Assembly (NCBI RefSeq): GCF_003568845.1
Contig: NZ_CP030127.1
Location: forward strand, 713,501-777,500
Direction of reading: 5' to 3'
Length of the DNA: 64,000 nt
Source: Indioceanicola profundi
Lineage (GTDB): Bacteria > Pseudomonadota > Alphaproteobacteria > Azospirillales > Azospirillaceae
Part shown: piece after piece, positions 25,057 through 33,629 of the stretch
Layout of the letters: every line of letters begins with the position of its first letter
Position numbering within the stretch: the first letter of the stretch is position 1
Notes under the pieces: model-generated
Seen by the model: the letters and a program-made list of their open reading frames with translations, nothing else
Told to the model about the DNA's origin: nothing
The model's database searches: none
Position numbers and translations under genes: made by a program

Positions 25057-26717
25057 GTTCCCTCATAGATCCAGGTGCGCAGCGCGGTGATGCATTCCTC
25101 GGGATGCTCGTCCACGATGCTGGCCAGCCGCTTCAGCGCCGCAGCGCTTACGCCGCCATCGACGGACCGGAGGTCGATCAGCTCCTCCAACTCCCGCTCC
25201 AGCGTTGTCTCTTCGCCAGCTGCACCGGCGGCTGCGAGAGCAGTGCCGCCGGCATGGGTGAGTTGGGGCGCATCGGTCTCGGCCCGCGCATCGGTGAGCT
25301 GGGGGGTGCCGTCGGCGGCCTGTGCAGGTGTCGCGGCCGCTTCCGTGCGGCGCTGAAGCAGCGGCCGGAGAACCAACGCCAGCAGGATCAGCGCCACGAT
25401 GCCTGCCACAGCCCATTGCAGCAGGCGGGCCCAGTCCGGACCGAGCCCGGTCGGCGCGGCAACATCCGCCGTCATCTCCGGCGCAGGCTCTGCCAGGAAG
25501 CGGAGGTTCTCGACCGTGACCATATCGCCTCTGCTATCGGAGAAGCCGATGGCGGTACGGACCACATTCTCGACCTGGCGCAGCTCCTCCGCTGTGCGGG
25601 GCGTGTAGGTGGACTGACCATCGGCACCGGTCGCGTAACTCCCGTTCACCACGACGGCAACGGCGAGGCGGCGGATTTCACCGGCGTCCTGCACCCTTTC
25701 CCGCAGCTTGGAGCTGATCTCGAAGTTGGTCGTTTCTTCCTCGCGCTGGCTTTCGCTCCGGGCCGTGGCTGAAGCGTTGTTGACGTCCTCCAACGGAAGG
25801 TTCTGTTCGACCGTGGTCGGCTGATCCAGCGTACGGTCGGTGGAGTTCTCCCGCTCTTCGACCATCTGGACGGAGCGCGCGACGCGGCTGTTGGGGTCGA
25901 AAGTCTGCTCCCGCAGGGTCTCGCGGCCTAGATCCACCTCTGCTGCCACCTGAACACGGACATTCCCTGGACCGAACATCGGCATCAGCATCTGCTCGAT
26001 GGATCGCGCCATGCGCTGTTCCACGGAGACTCGCATCTCCTCCGCCCGGACCAAGGCGACGCCATCGTTCTGGCCATCGCCCGCCAGCACGACGCCGTTT
26101 GTGTCCATCACCGTGACCGCCCCTGAAGCGAGGCCCGGCACAGCGGCGGAAACGAGGTGCCGGACCGCCAGGGCTTGGCCGCGGTCAAGCCCGGCGCCCG
26201 CCGTTCGGACCACGACCGAGGCGCTGGCCGGCTGCGTCTGCGGGCTGAATGCCTCCGGGTCCGGCAGTGAAAGATGGACGCGGGCGGATTTTACGCCGTT
26301 CAGGGTCTGGATGGTCCGGCCCAGTTCCCCTTCCAGCGCCCGCACCCGGTTCAAGCGCTGCATGAAGGAGGTGAGGCCGAGCGCGCCCTGATCGTCGAAC
26401 AGTTCGTATCCAGCACCGCCGGCGCTGGGCAGGCCCTGTTGCGCCAGCATCATGCGGGTCCGGGCGATCTGCGCTTCCGGCACTTGGATGGTGCCGCTGG
26501 CGGCCACCTCGTGCGGAACTTTCATGGCCTGAAGTTGACTGACAATCCGGCCAGCCTCCGCATCGTCGAGCCCGGCATAGAGAAGCCCCATCCGCGGCTG
26601 GGATACCCCGGCTGCGACCAGGGCCATGGCCAGGAGCACGGCAGCCGCCGCAACCCCCAGGATGATAAGGCGCTGCCGGCCCAAGGCCCGGAGTGTCTGA
26701 AGAAGGTTCGCCACCAC
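25053..26717 (-). CDS. fliF: Flagellar MS-ring protein FliF
   Basis: A 554-residue MS-ring protein. It has an N-terminal membrane helix (LIILGVAAAAVLLAMALVAA), then the YscJ/FliF periplasmic region: YAGLDDAEAGRIVSQLQAM, YELFDDQGALGLTSFMQRLN, LEGELGRTIQTLNGVKSARV and HLSLPDP. A variable loop follows, then the second membrane helix (AGIVALILLALVLRPLL) and a C-terminal FliG-binding tail. The start is GTG at 26717. First gene of a minus-strand operon, divergent from fliL. Confidence 0.95.
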   Translation of the reverse strand: MVANLLQTLRALGRQRLIILGVAAAAVLLAMALVAAGVSQPRMGLLYAGLDDAEAGRIVSQLQAMKVPHEVAASGTIQVPEAQIARTRMMLAQQGLPSAGGAGYELFDDQGALGLTSFMQRLNRVRALEGELGRTIQTLNGVKSARVHLSLPDPEAFSPQTQPASASVVVRTAGAGLDRGQALAVRHLVSAAVPGLASGAVTVMDTNGVVLAGDGQNDGVALVRAEEMRVSVEQRMARSIEQMLMPMFGPGNVRVQVAAEVDLGRETLREQTFDPNSRVARSVQMVEERENSTDRTLDQPTTVEQNLPLEDVNNASATARSESQREEETTNFEISSKLRERVQDAGEIRRLAVAVVVNGSYATGADGQSTYTPRTAEELRQVENVVRTAIGFSDSRGDMVTVENLRFLAEPAPEMTADVAAPTGLGPDWARLLQWAVAGIVALILLALVLRPLLQRRTEAAATPAQAADGTPQLTDARAETDAPQLTHAGGTALAAAGAAGEETTLERELEELIDLRSVDGGVSAAALKRLASIVDEHPEECITALRTWIYEGT

Positions 26718-26908
26718 GCCACCGGATCTTTAACGTTTCTGGAAACCGGCCGCGGCTATGTTCCGACCGCAACCAGAATGCACCTTAGCCGGGCCTCTTT
26801 TAACGGGCGTAAAAAACGGCGGCGGGCAGCTGAAGAGAAAACTGGATAAAATACTTCGGTTCTTCTTGCGCGCTTCGCTTGAAAACTGAATTCCGGGGCA
26901 CAGGACAG
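26718..26908. promoter_or_regulatory. Divergent intergenic region fliF / fliL
   Basis: 191 bases separate the starts of the two flagellar transcription units and must hold promoters for both. AT-rich stretches occur near 26795-26815 and 26838-26850. I find no convincing sigma-54 (GG-N10-GC) or sigma-28 pair, so the promoter class is not assigned. Confidence 0.4.
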
Positions 26909-27388
26909 ATGGCTGAAAGCACGTTCGACCGGATGAGTAAGCAGCTTTCACCGCCGCAGGATGGAGTCAGGCGGCGGCGTCTGCTGATCGTTGCCGCAGC
27001 CGGGCTCTGTGCCGGGTTTGTGGGGCTTGGAGCCGGCATCTGGCGCGACTGGATCGGGGAGCAGTTGGCCGAGCCGACGCCCGCACCGACCGCTACCTTC
27101 CATCAGCTGGCTGATCTCACCGTCAATCTCCGCCAGACCGCCTCGGTCAAGCTGATGAAAATCGGCCTGACCCTCCGGGTCCCATCCAATCAGATTGCAG
27201 AGCTGACAGCGCTGGAGCCGGTCATTATCGACGGGCTCACCCCCTATCTGCGCCAACTCGACGAGCACGATCTGGAAGGTGCTTCGGGACTGGAGAAGCT
27301 CCGCGCCGACCTGATCCATCGCATCCGTCTGCTGGCGGAGCCTGTGGAGGTGAATGACGTCCTGTTACGCACTCTGATCCTGCAGTAG
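26909..27388 (+). CDS. fliL: Flagellar basal-body-associated protein FliL
   Basis: A 159-residue stator-associated inner-membrane protein. It has a basic N-terminus (RRRRLLIVAAAGLCAGFVGLG) with one membrane helix, then a periplasmic stomatin-like FliL domain: FHQLADLTVNLRQTASVKLM, then ALEPVIIDGLTPYLRQLD and the conserved ending RIRLLAEPVEVNDVLLRTLI. The ATG at 26909 is used because AGGACAG precedes it; an upstream ATG-like start at 26879 is less likely. Nine bases separate it from fliM. Confidence 0.93.
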   Translation: MAESTFDRMSKQLSPPQDGVRRRRLLIVAAAGLCAGFVGLGAGIWRDWIGEQLAEPTPAPTATFHQLADLTVNLRQTASVKLMKIGLTLRVPSNQIAELTALEPVIIDGLTPYLRQLDEHDLEGASGLEKLRADLIHRIRLLAEPVEVNDVLLRTLILQ

Positions 27389-27397
27389 GGCCAAGCC

Positions 27398-28474
27398 ATG
27401 AGCGACACCAGCATCGACAGCACGGTCGGCAGCATGACGGACGAGGGCGATGACGAGTCCATCGTCTGGGAAACCGCGCTCGCCGCCGAGGCTGAGCGCG
27501 TTCTGAGCCAGACGGAGATCGACCGTCTGCTGAACCTGGATGACAGCAGCGCGCCCAGCAAGCGCAGCGTCATCGACCAGATCGTCAATTCCAGCTTCGT
27601 GAACTACGACCGACTTCCAATGCTGGATGTAGTTTTCGACCGGCTGGTGCGCTTGCTGAACACCAGCTTCCGCAATCTCACTTCCGGCAATGTCGAGGTC
27701 AGCGTCGCCGGCATCCAGTCGGTCCGTTTCGGCGACTTCCTCTACAATGTGCCCCTGCCCTCGTTGATCTCCGTCGTCAAGGCGGAGGAGTGGGACAGCA
27801 ACTTTCTGCTGACCGTGGACAGTGAGCTGATCTACAGCATCGTGGACATTCTGCTGGGCGGCCGCCGCAGCGAGCCCGCCCCTATCGATGGGCGGCCCTA
27901 TACGGTGATCGAGCGGGCGCTGGCAGAGCGGGTAATCAAGCTGGTGCTGAAGGATCTTGGCTCCGCCTTCGCCCCCCTGTCGGCTGTGCGCTTCCTGCCG
28001 GAACGGGTGGAAACCAATCCGCAATTCGCGGTGATCACCCGCTCAAACAACGCGACCATCACGGCGCGTTTTCAGGTCCAGCTCGACGGCCGCGGCGGGT
28101 TCATCAACATCGCCATCCCCTATGCGGCTCTGGAGCCGGTCCGAGACCTGCTGTTGCAGATGTTCATGGGTGAGAAGTTCGGCCGCGACAGCATGTGGGA
28201 ATCCCACCTGAAGACGGAGCTGCGCCGGACTAATGTCGACCTCTCGGCCGTGCTGGCCAGCGTGCAGGTCAGCCTGACCGATTTGTTGTCCTGGAAAAAG
28301 GGCACGGAACTGCGGCTGGAACTCCGGCCCGACGCGAAGGTCACCTTGAGCTGCGGGCAGGTCCCCATGTTCCAGGGCGACATGGGCCAGCGAAATGGCC
28401 GGCTGGCCCTGCGCATCGATGCCGACCTCGGCGCCCAGGATGAGGTGATCCATGGCCTTCTCAATAACCGCTGA
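27398..28474 (+). CDS. fliM: Flagellar motor switch protein FliM
   Basis: A 358-residue C-ring protein. The N-terminal part carries the LSQTEIDRLL motif that binds phosphorylated CheY. The middle domain has FVNYDRLPMLDVVFDRLVRL, then FLYNVPLPSLISVVKAEEW and a GG-pair region, DILLGGRRSEP. The C-terminal FliN-like domain follows, with LLSWKKGTELRLELRPDAKV. An acidic extension precedes the CheY-binding peptide. Its 3' end overlaps the next gene by 23 bases. Confidence 0.95.
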   Translation: MSDTSIDSTVGSMTDEGDDESIVWETALAAEAERVLSQTEIDRLLNLDDSSAPSKRSVIDQIVNSSFVNYDRLPMLDVVFDRLVRLLNTSFRNLTSGNVEVSVAGIQSVRFGDFLYNVPLPSLISVVKAEEWDSNFLLTVDSELIYSIVDILLGGRRSEPAPIDGRPYTVIERALAERVIKLVLKDLGSAFAPLSAVRFLPERVETNPQFAVITRSNNATITARFQVQLDGRGGFINIAIPYAALEPVRDLLLQMFMGEKFGRDSMWESHLKTELRRTNVDLSAVLASVQVSLTDLLSWKKGTELRLELRPDAKVTLSCGQVPMFQGDMGQRNGRLALRIDADLGAQDEVIHGLLNNR

Positions 28475-29000
28475 CGCGCTCGGCCCTTTGCTCAGTCTCG
28501 GCATGGCCGGGCTGTTCCTCGGCACGCTCATCTATCTGGCGCGTTTAAACCAGCGCCTCGGCGCGCTACGCGGCGCACAGTCAGAACTGCATGGCCTCCT
28601 GCGCGCCTGCTCCGACAATGTGGATTCGGCAGAGAAGTCCATCACCGCCCTGCGCGCCGCGGCGCAGTCCATGGCCGGCGACCTGGGACGATCCCTGGAA
28701 CAGGCAGAGCGCCTGAAAGCGGACATCGATGCCACGTGCGCCGCCGCCGCGCGCCTTCTGGACCGGCTGTCGGAGGAACCGGCCGTTGGCGAAATGAAAG
28801 CTGCCGCCCCGGCTGTCGCTACCCGGTCCGAGTCCCCCCGCCCGGAGGTCCGGCCTCCGTCTACCGCCCAGGCCGACACCGGTGAAGAACAGGCGGCCTC
28901 CGTGCCTGCCCCGGTCGAGCCGCGCTGGACGGAAAAGCTGCGCCCGGAAGGTGAGCGTACAGCGATGCGCCTTTTCCGCGACACCATCCGCGCCCTCTGA
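28452..29000 (+). CDS. DUF6468-like membrane protein of the flagellar cluster
   Basis: A 182-residue protein with one N-terminal membrane helix (LGPLLSLGMAGLFLGTLIYLA), then a coiled coil (LNQRLGALRGAQSELHGLL to about residue 105) and a Pro/Ala/Glu-rich tail. It overlaps the 3' end of fliM, a position where alphaproteobacteria carry a DUF6468 protein. Function not established; likely part of motor assembly or placement, by context only. Confidence 0.7.
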   Translation: MAFSITADALGPLLSLGMAGLFLGTLIYLARLNQRLGALRGAQSELHGLLRACSDNVDSAEKSITALRAAAQSMAGDLGRSLEQAERLKADIDATCAAAARLLDRLSEEPAVGEMKAAAPAVATRSESPRPEVRPPSTAQADTGEEQAASVPAPVEPRWTEKLRPEGERTAMRLFRDTIRAL

Positions 29001-29011
29001 CGGAGCGTTAC

Positions 29012-29701
29012 ATGCCCCGCCCGCGTCTTCTTCCCGTCGTTATTGCCGCTTCCGCCATTGCGGTTCCGCTTTATGCCAGCGGCATGGCCGGCCTGTTCGG
29101 TCCAGCCTCCGCCCAACCTACCCCGCAGGCAAATACCCCGGCCGCCATTGAGGCCCCGGCTTCGCGGCGGGAACCCGGATTCACCGACCTTTTGCAGCCG
29201 GGAGAAAAGCAAACGCCAGCACCGGCGGCCCAGCCGGTCAACTCATGCTCTCCGGCCCTGGTCGATCTGCTGGCCGCAGAGCGGAAGGCGTTGGACGCCC
29301 GTGCAGCCGAACTTGAACTCATGGAAGAGTATCTGGAGGCAGTCCGGCAGCGGGCCGCGGAACAGGTTGCGGCGCTCGAATCGGTTCGCGTCGAGGTGGC
29401 CGCCCTGGTCGACCGCCGTAGCGTCATGGCCGAGGCGGACCTGAACCGCTTGGTCGCCATCTATGGGAACATGAAGCCAAAGGATGCTGCGCGCCTGCTG
29501 AACGGCACGGAAACGCAAATCGTCGTCGGCCTGCTGGATCGGATGGAAGAGCGCCGGGCCGCCCCGATCCTGGCGGAGATGGAGGCTGCCAAGGTCAACG
29601 ACCTTACCCGGATGCTGGCCGTGCGCCGGCAGTTCGAAGGCGACCGCCCGCCGCCGCAATCGGCCGAAGCCTTGCCGCTGACCACGGTGCCGCGGATGTA
29701 G
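29012..29701 (+). CDS. motE: MotE-like periplasmic motility protein (MgtE_N domain)
   Basis: A 229-residue protein. It has a signal anchor (LPVVIAASAIAVPLYASG), a Pro-rich linker, a coiled coil (AAERKALDARAAELELMEEY and on), and a C-terminal MgtE_N-like helical repeat: IYGNMKPKDAARLLNGTE, then GLLDRMEERRAAPILAEME and TRMLAVRRQF. This is the layout of MotE, the chaperone of periplasmic MotC in rhizobia. No motC lies in the window, so the partner is unknown. Last gene of the fliL-fliM-DUF6468-motE unit. Confidence 0.8.
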   Translation: MPRPRLLPVVIAASAIAVPLYASGMAGLFGPASAQPTPQANTPAAIEAPASRREPGFTDLLQPGEKQTPAPAAQPVNSCSPALVDLLAAERKALDARAAELELMEEYLEAVRQRAAEQVAALESVRVEVAALVDRRSVMAEADLNRLVAIYGNMKPKDAARLLNGTETQIVVGLLDRMEERRAAPILAEMEAAKVNDLTRMLAVRRQFEGDRPPPQSAEALPLTTVPRM

Positions 29702-29723
29702 CGGCGCTGCAGTCGGCAAACGG

Positions 29724-29891
29724 TCAGAACCAGAAGGACAGGCCCGTCACGAGGGACAGCCTGTCCGCCTCTTCGCCTTCCGTGCGGACCAGTTCGGCCG
29801 TACGGCCCAGCCTCCTCTCCCAGGCCAGGCCCACATAGGGCGCGAACTTCCGCGCGATCTCATACTTCAGCCGGATGCCGGCACCGGCATG
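29724..29891 (-). pseudogene. copB: Copper resistance protein B, C-terminal remnant
   Basis: Minus-strand reading HAGAGIRLKYEIARKFAPYV, then GLAWERRLGRTAELVRTEG and a final LVTGLSFWF with stop. This is the last two beta-strands of the outer-membrane copper protein CopB, including its typical aromatic C-terminus. It overlaps the 3' end of the copA fragment in another frame, so an internal deletion has joined copA to copB. Confidence 0.8.
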
Positions 29892-30421
29892 TGTGAAGCC
29901 GGCAACAGCACGACATAGTCCCGATCGGCCCAGATCGGATCGCGGCCGGCAGGCTCAATGACGATGGCCCCATACATCCCCGCCTGTTCCTGCATGGCGG
30001 AGTGGCTGTGATACCAGTAGGTGCCGGCCTGCCGCAGCTTGAGACGGTAGGTGTAGGTGCCGCCGGGCGGGATGGCCTCATACCCGTTGAAGCCCGGCGC
30101 GCCGTCCATCACCCCCTCCAGCAACAGGCCGTGCCAGTGCATGGAGGTCGGCTCCGCCAGACGGTTGGTGACCCGGATCACCACCTCCTGTCCCTCCCGC
30201 CAGAAGAGGGTTGGGGCCGGAATGGAGCTCCCCATGGAGATGGCTGGACTGGTCCGTCCGTCGATGGTGATCCGGGTCGGCTGGACCAGCAGGTCCAGCG
30301 TCTGATCGGCGGACGCGAAGCTCCGCCGTTCGGGATGAATGGTAAAGACGCCGGCCAGCCCAGCCACTCCGGCCAGACGCAACGCATCCCGCCGGCTTAG
30401 CCCCCTGTCTGAACTGCTCAT
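29867..30421 (-). pseudogene. copA: Multicopper oxidase CopA, N-terminal fragment
   Basis: The first 180 or so residues of CopA, the periplasmic copper oxidase. It has a TAT signal (LSRRDALRLAGVAGLAGVF), then PTRITIDGRTSPAISMGSSI, the first copper motif MHWHGLLLEG and the second WYHSHSAMQEQAGMYG. After DRDYVVLLPAS the sequence leaves the family and stops 7 codons later in copB sequence. About two-thirds of CopA, with the other cupredoxin domains and the C-terminal copper motifs, is missing, so it cannot be a working oxidase. Confidence 0.88.
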
Positions 30422-30436
30422 TTCCGATGGCTCCGA

Positions 30437-30601
30437 TCAGCGGGACACGTGCAGGCCGCCAGCCATTCCGGCTTCGTAATGACCGGGCATCGAGCATGCG
30501 AATTCCAGTGTTCCGGCTTCAGTGAAGGTCCATGCCACCTCCTCCGTGCCGCCCGGCTCGACCAGCAGGGTCGCGATGGCTGCATGTCCATCGATGCCAA
30601 C
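30437..30601 (-). pseudogene. Cupredoxin C-terminal remnant
   Basis: Minus-strand reading VGIDGHAAIATLLVEPGG, then TEEVAWTFTEAGTLEFACSM and PGHYEAGMAGGLHVSR with stop. It is the C-terminal half of a plastocyanin/azurin-like copper protein. It carries the Cys, His and Met type-1 copper ligands (C-x4-H-x4-M spacing), but lacks the N-terminal half with the first His, and any start codon. It lies 16 bases upstream of copA in the same orientation. Confidence 0.7.
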
Positions 30602-30654
30602 TCATGGAGAATGTGTCTGGAACCGCGCCCGATCTTATCTGGACCCATAATATA

Positions 30655-30679
30655 GGCTTGTCTTATCCGCTCACAAGCC
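30655..30679. promoter_or_regulatory. Palindrome with lac-operator-like core
   Basis: GGCTTGT (30655-30661) and ACAAGCC (30673-30679) are perfect inverted arms around an 11-base core. The minus strand contains TTGTGAGCGGATAA, identical to 14 bases of the E. coli lac operator. It is followed by TATATT at promoter-like distance ahead of the cupredoxin remnant. It could be a LacI-type operator or the GT4 terminator stem; no T run follows. Confidence 0.4.
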
Positions 30680-30701
30680 AAGTGCGTCCGCAGCCCTTAG
30701 C

Positions 30702-31826
30702 TCAGGCAGCCACCACCTCGCTGCGGCTGAACGCTCCCGTCCGCCTCAGCAGATCCAGATAGCCGCGCTCCATGGCTTCAGTCGGAAACAAGGCCAATGC
30801 CCGCGCTTGGTTCGCAGCACCGATCCTGGCCCGGAGAGCCGGGCTGGACAGCAGATCGGTCATCGCCCGGACCAAAGCCATGACATCCTGCGGCGGGACG
30901 ATGAAGGGTCGGTTGGACGGTGCAACCATCTCAGGTACGTCGCCGACCGCCGGCGCGACCACCGGCCGCCCGGCGGCCATGGCTTCCATCAATGCGTGTG
31001 GCATCTGTGCCGCATCGGATGTCAGTGCGAACAGGTCGAAGCGTCCCAGGACAAGTTCCGGCCGGCGCAGGCGTCCGGCAAAGATCACCCTACCCGTAAG
31101 CCCCAGGGCATCGGCCATTCCCTCAAGATCGCCACGATCAGGCCCATCGCCGACGATCAGCAGCTTCGCCGCCGTCGGAAGCTGGGATACGGCGCGGAGC
31201 AGGCGGATTATGCCCTGCCCAGAAACCAGGGGGGCGATGGCGCCAAGCACCAAATCGCCTGCCCGTACGCCAAGCCGTTCCAGGGTTGCTTCACAAGGAG
31301 GACGGACAAACCGATAGGCATCTATCCCATTCGGAATGTGGTGCAGCTTGTCCTGCGGTACCCGCCATTGGCTGGAAGCAATGCGGTGCAGAGCCTTGGA
31401 GGGAACTACAACTTGAATTCCCTGGCACAGGGCGGCCCTCCGTTCCTGCATTCTTGGATGATCCGCGTCCGCTATTTCCGCCACATCCACCGAATCCTCG
31501 ATGTGGATGTGTGGCACGGTGTGCCCGCCCCGGCCGGCCCTACCCCAGCCCAACGCTTCCCAACCATAGGTCAGAAGAATGTCGGGCCGCATTTCGTCCA
31601 GTAATGACTGTTTGACGCCAGCATGGTTCAGCAACCTTGCCGAGCCCGGCGTCAGTACATTCATGGGAATGTCAGCGGGGATCATGATTCGAGCTGCCGT
31701 GTCCCCGTTCAGGGAAACAACGGTATGCCGGATTTCCCCGGTACCGATTAGACCGGCAAGCCGCCCAAGCCGCAACTGCGGCCCGTCGATACCAAATCCG
31801 GGAAAGACGTGCAGCAGATGAGGCAC
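30702..31826 (-). CDS. Glycosyltransferase family 4
   Basis: A 374-residue GT-B enzyme. It has the N-terminal acceptor domain (LLHVFPGFGIDGPQLRLGRLA), the linker IPNGIDAYRF, and a C-terminal nucleotide-sugar domain with LLIVGDGPDRGDLEGMADAL and the GT4 signature around LFALTSDAAQMPHALMEAMA and GRPVVAPAVGDVPEMV. It probably adds a sugar to a cell-surface polysaccharide. No neighbouring polysaccharide genes specify the product. Its last codons and 3' flank share a short near-match with the end of the IS1595/tnpB element. Confidence 0.88.
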   Translation of the reverse strand: MPHLLHVFPGFGIDGPQLRLGRLAGLIGTGEIRHTVVSLNGDTAARIMIPADIPMNVLTPGSARLLNHAGVKQSLLDEMRPDILLTYGWEALGWGRAGRGGHTVPHIHIEDSVDVAEIADADHPRMQERRAALCQGIQVVVPSKALHRIASSQWRVPQDKLHHIPNGIDAYRFVRPPCEATLERLGVRAGDLVLGAIAPLVSGQGIIRLLRAVSQLPTAAKLLIVGDGPDRGDLEGMADALGLTGRVIFAGRLRRPELVLGRFDLFALTSDAAQMPHALMEAMAAGRPVVAPAVGDVPEMVAPSNRPFIVPPQDVMALVRAMTDLLSSPALRARIGAANQARALALFPTEAMERGYLDLLRRTGAFSRSEVVAA

Positions 31827-32064
31827 CCGTCCACCCCATGTGTCATTTTTAGGACAGTGTAACGTGTAGAAAGTGGGGTTGGCTCAGTAGCAAAGGCTTA
31901 TCAGAGGAATAGTGGGATCAATCGCGTCCTGATTACCCAATCTGCACAGGGGTGAATCCAACACAACCCGCGGCATTCAACGGACGGCGGGAACCAGACC
32001 GCGCCACGTTGCGGCATACGGGAACATGGCCATGTTCCCGTGCGGGCGACCATATCTCAGGAGA
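31827..32064. other. Intergenic stretch between GT4 and the IS1595/tnpB element
   Basis: Carries the upstream region of the minus-strand GT4 gene. GGGAACATGGCCATGTTCCC near 32020-32039 is a perfect palindrome (two 10-base arms, no loop). No gene was found. Confidence 0.4.
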
Positions 32065-32082
32065 GGGCACTATCGCTTTAAC

Positions 32083-32757
32083 TCAGGCAGCCACAAGGGC
32101 TCGAGTTTTCGGCGATTTGGGAACCTTACGGCTTCCGATGGACCTCACCATGACTGGCTTCACCCTACCGAAGTAGGGGTTTGCCAGTCGCGGGTCGGCG
32201 GGGGCACCCCGGCTCCCGGATCGGTTAGAGCGTAATGCCCTGACCCGTCGCTCACCGAACCCGCGCACGAGGTCGGCGAGGACCGCAGCCTTGCTCTGGA
32301 ACAGCCAACCGTTAGGGTGCGCACGGCGCACTTCGATGTTGGCTGCCGCATTGAGGTCGGCATGCATTGTCTTACCGCACCAGAGACACTTGAAGGTACT
32401 CTGGTCGCGGCGGTTTCTTTTGTCCCCGTAGCCACAGCAGGAACAGGTCTGGCTGCTGTAGGCCGGGTTGACTTCCGTGGACGTGATGCCGTGGCGGTCC
32501 TTCATGTCCGCCAGCCTAGCCTTGATGATCGACCGCCCGCAGTTGCGCAGGATGGCGTTCAGGCGGCGGGACAGATCCGAGTGCCGGAAATCCAGACGCT
32601 TCAGCACCGGTCCTGCGGGCTTGCCGCCGGCCACGAGCTTGTTCAGCACGCGACCGATCTCGGTGCGCAGGAACCCGCACATGTCGTCCACCAGGTCGCG
32701 ATACCGCTTGCTGTCGCGGGGCTTTCGCCCGGCTCTCTGCTGGCTGGCGGCGATCAT
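32083..32757 (-). pseudogene. tnpB: TnpB C-terminal frame (RuvC II/III, zinc finger)
   Basis: The second reading frame of a frameshifted TnpB. It continues the upstream frame (RLISMIAASQQRAGRKPRDS) and holds the RuvC-II Glu in ITSTEVNPAYSSQTCSCCG. It also has the two zinc-finger pairs (CSCCG and FKCLWCGKTMHA) and the RuvC-III Asp in HADLNAAANIE. A basic tail ends ALVAA. The three-acid RuvC set is complete when the two frames are joined. TnpB proteins are RNA-guided DNA endonucleases of transposons and ancestors of Cas12. Its 3' end and the adjacent element end would encode the guide RNA. Confidence 0.85.
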
Positions 32758-32762
32758 GGAGA

Positions 32763-33629
32763 TCAGGCGTCGTAGCGCCGGAGTTGCTTCAGCCAGCCCT
32801 GACCGAGCAGTTGGCCCTCGCTGGTGGCGAACAGCATGTATAAGCCGAAGTCGAGTGCGATCACGCCGCTGCCGTCGTAAGCTGCGCGGGAGGCGGTACA
32901 GGACTCCCCCATGTCGGTGACGATGCCGAAGGTCAGCCGTCCGTCACGCTGGTTGACCTGGATGCCGTCGGTGGCCCGGCCGGGTCTCCGGTCATGGTAA
33001 GCATGGATCAGCAGTGGGACGGCGATCTTGCGCCCTTTCTCCCTGGTGGAGAGGTTGACCCACCAACCGACTTGGCCGCCCTGCATCGCCTTTACGGGCT
33101 TAGCAATGGAGCCCACCCGGTGGTCCAGCCGCATGGAGATGCGGGACAGGTCCGGAGGGCGGTGTTCGCTCATGACATGGTGCGTAATCGACCGGGCCAG
33201 CCGCCGGATCTCGACGGAAATGATCTCGCCCGTTCCCTTCATCACCACGTCCGTGCGGGAGAACCAAGCGCCCGCGCGGTTGATGGTATGAAGCATGTGC
33301 TTGGTGTCGGACGGCAGGCTGCTGGCGTTCACCGTATCGCGGAACTCGTTGGCCCGGTTGCTCACCCAGCCCTGCAACTGCACCACGACCTGATAGCGGC
33401 ACATTTGGACCCGGTTGGCCGCGCCGATGACGGCGGCGAAGGTTACCTTGTCCACGTCGTGATTCCTGTCGAACCGGCCCGTCTCGAAGAACAGCCGCCA
33501 CTGCTCGCGGCCCAGCAGCACCGCACCAGCCCGATAGGCCCGCAGCAGGGCCAGCACCGCCTGCTCCTTGCTCACCGTCAGGTTCGACGGCAGCATGACG
33601 GGCGGATGGGCGGGCTTGGTCCGTGCCAT
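32763..33629 (-). pseudogene. tnpB: TnpB N-terminal frame (REC/WED-like, RuvC I)
   Basis: First 288 residues of the TnpB-like protein. The N-terminus (LPSNLTVSKEQAVLALLRAY) and the long helical and beta region leading to GVIALDFGLYMLFATSEGQ correspond to the recognition part and the first RuvC Asp. The frame ends LRRYDA and stop. Adding one base in the GACGCC run near 32767 would continue it into RLISMIAASQQ of the downstream frame. So a single-base loss, a sequencing error or recoding splits the gene. Joined length is about 510 residues, long for TnpB. A second possible start is the ATG at 33597. Confidence 0.8.
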
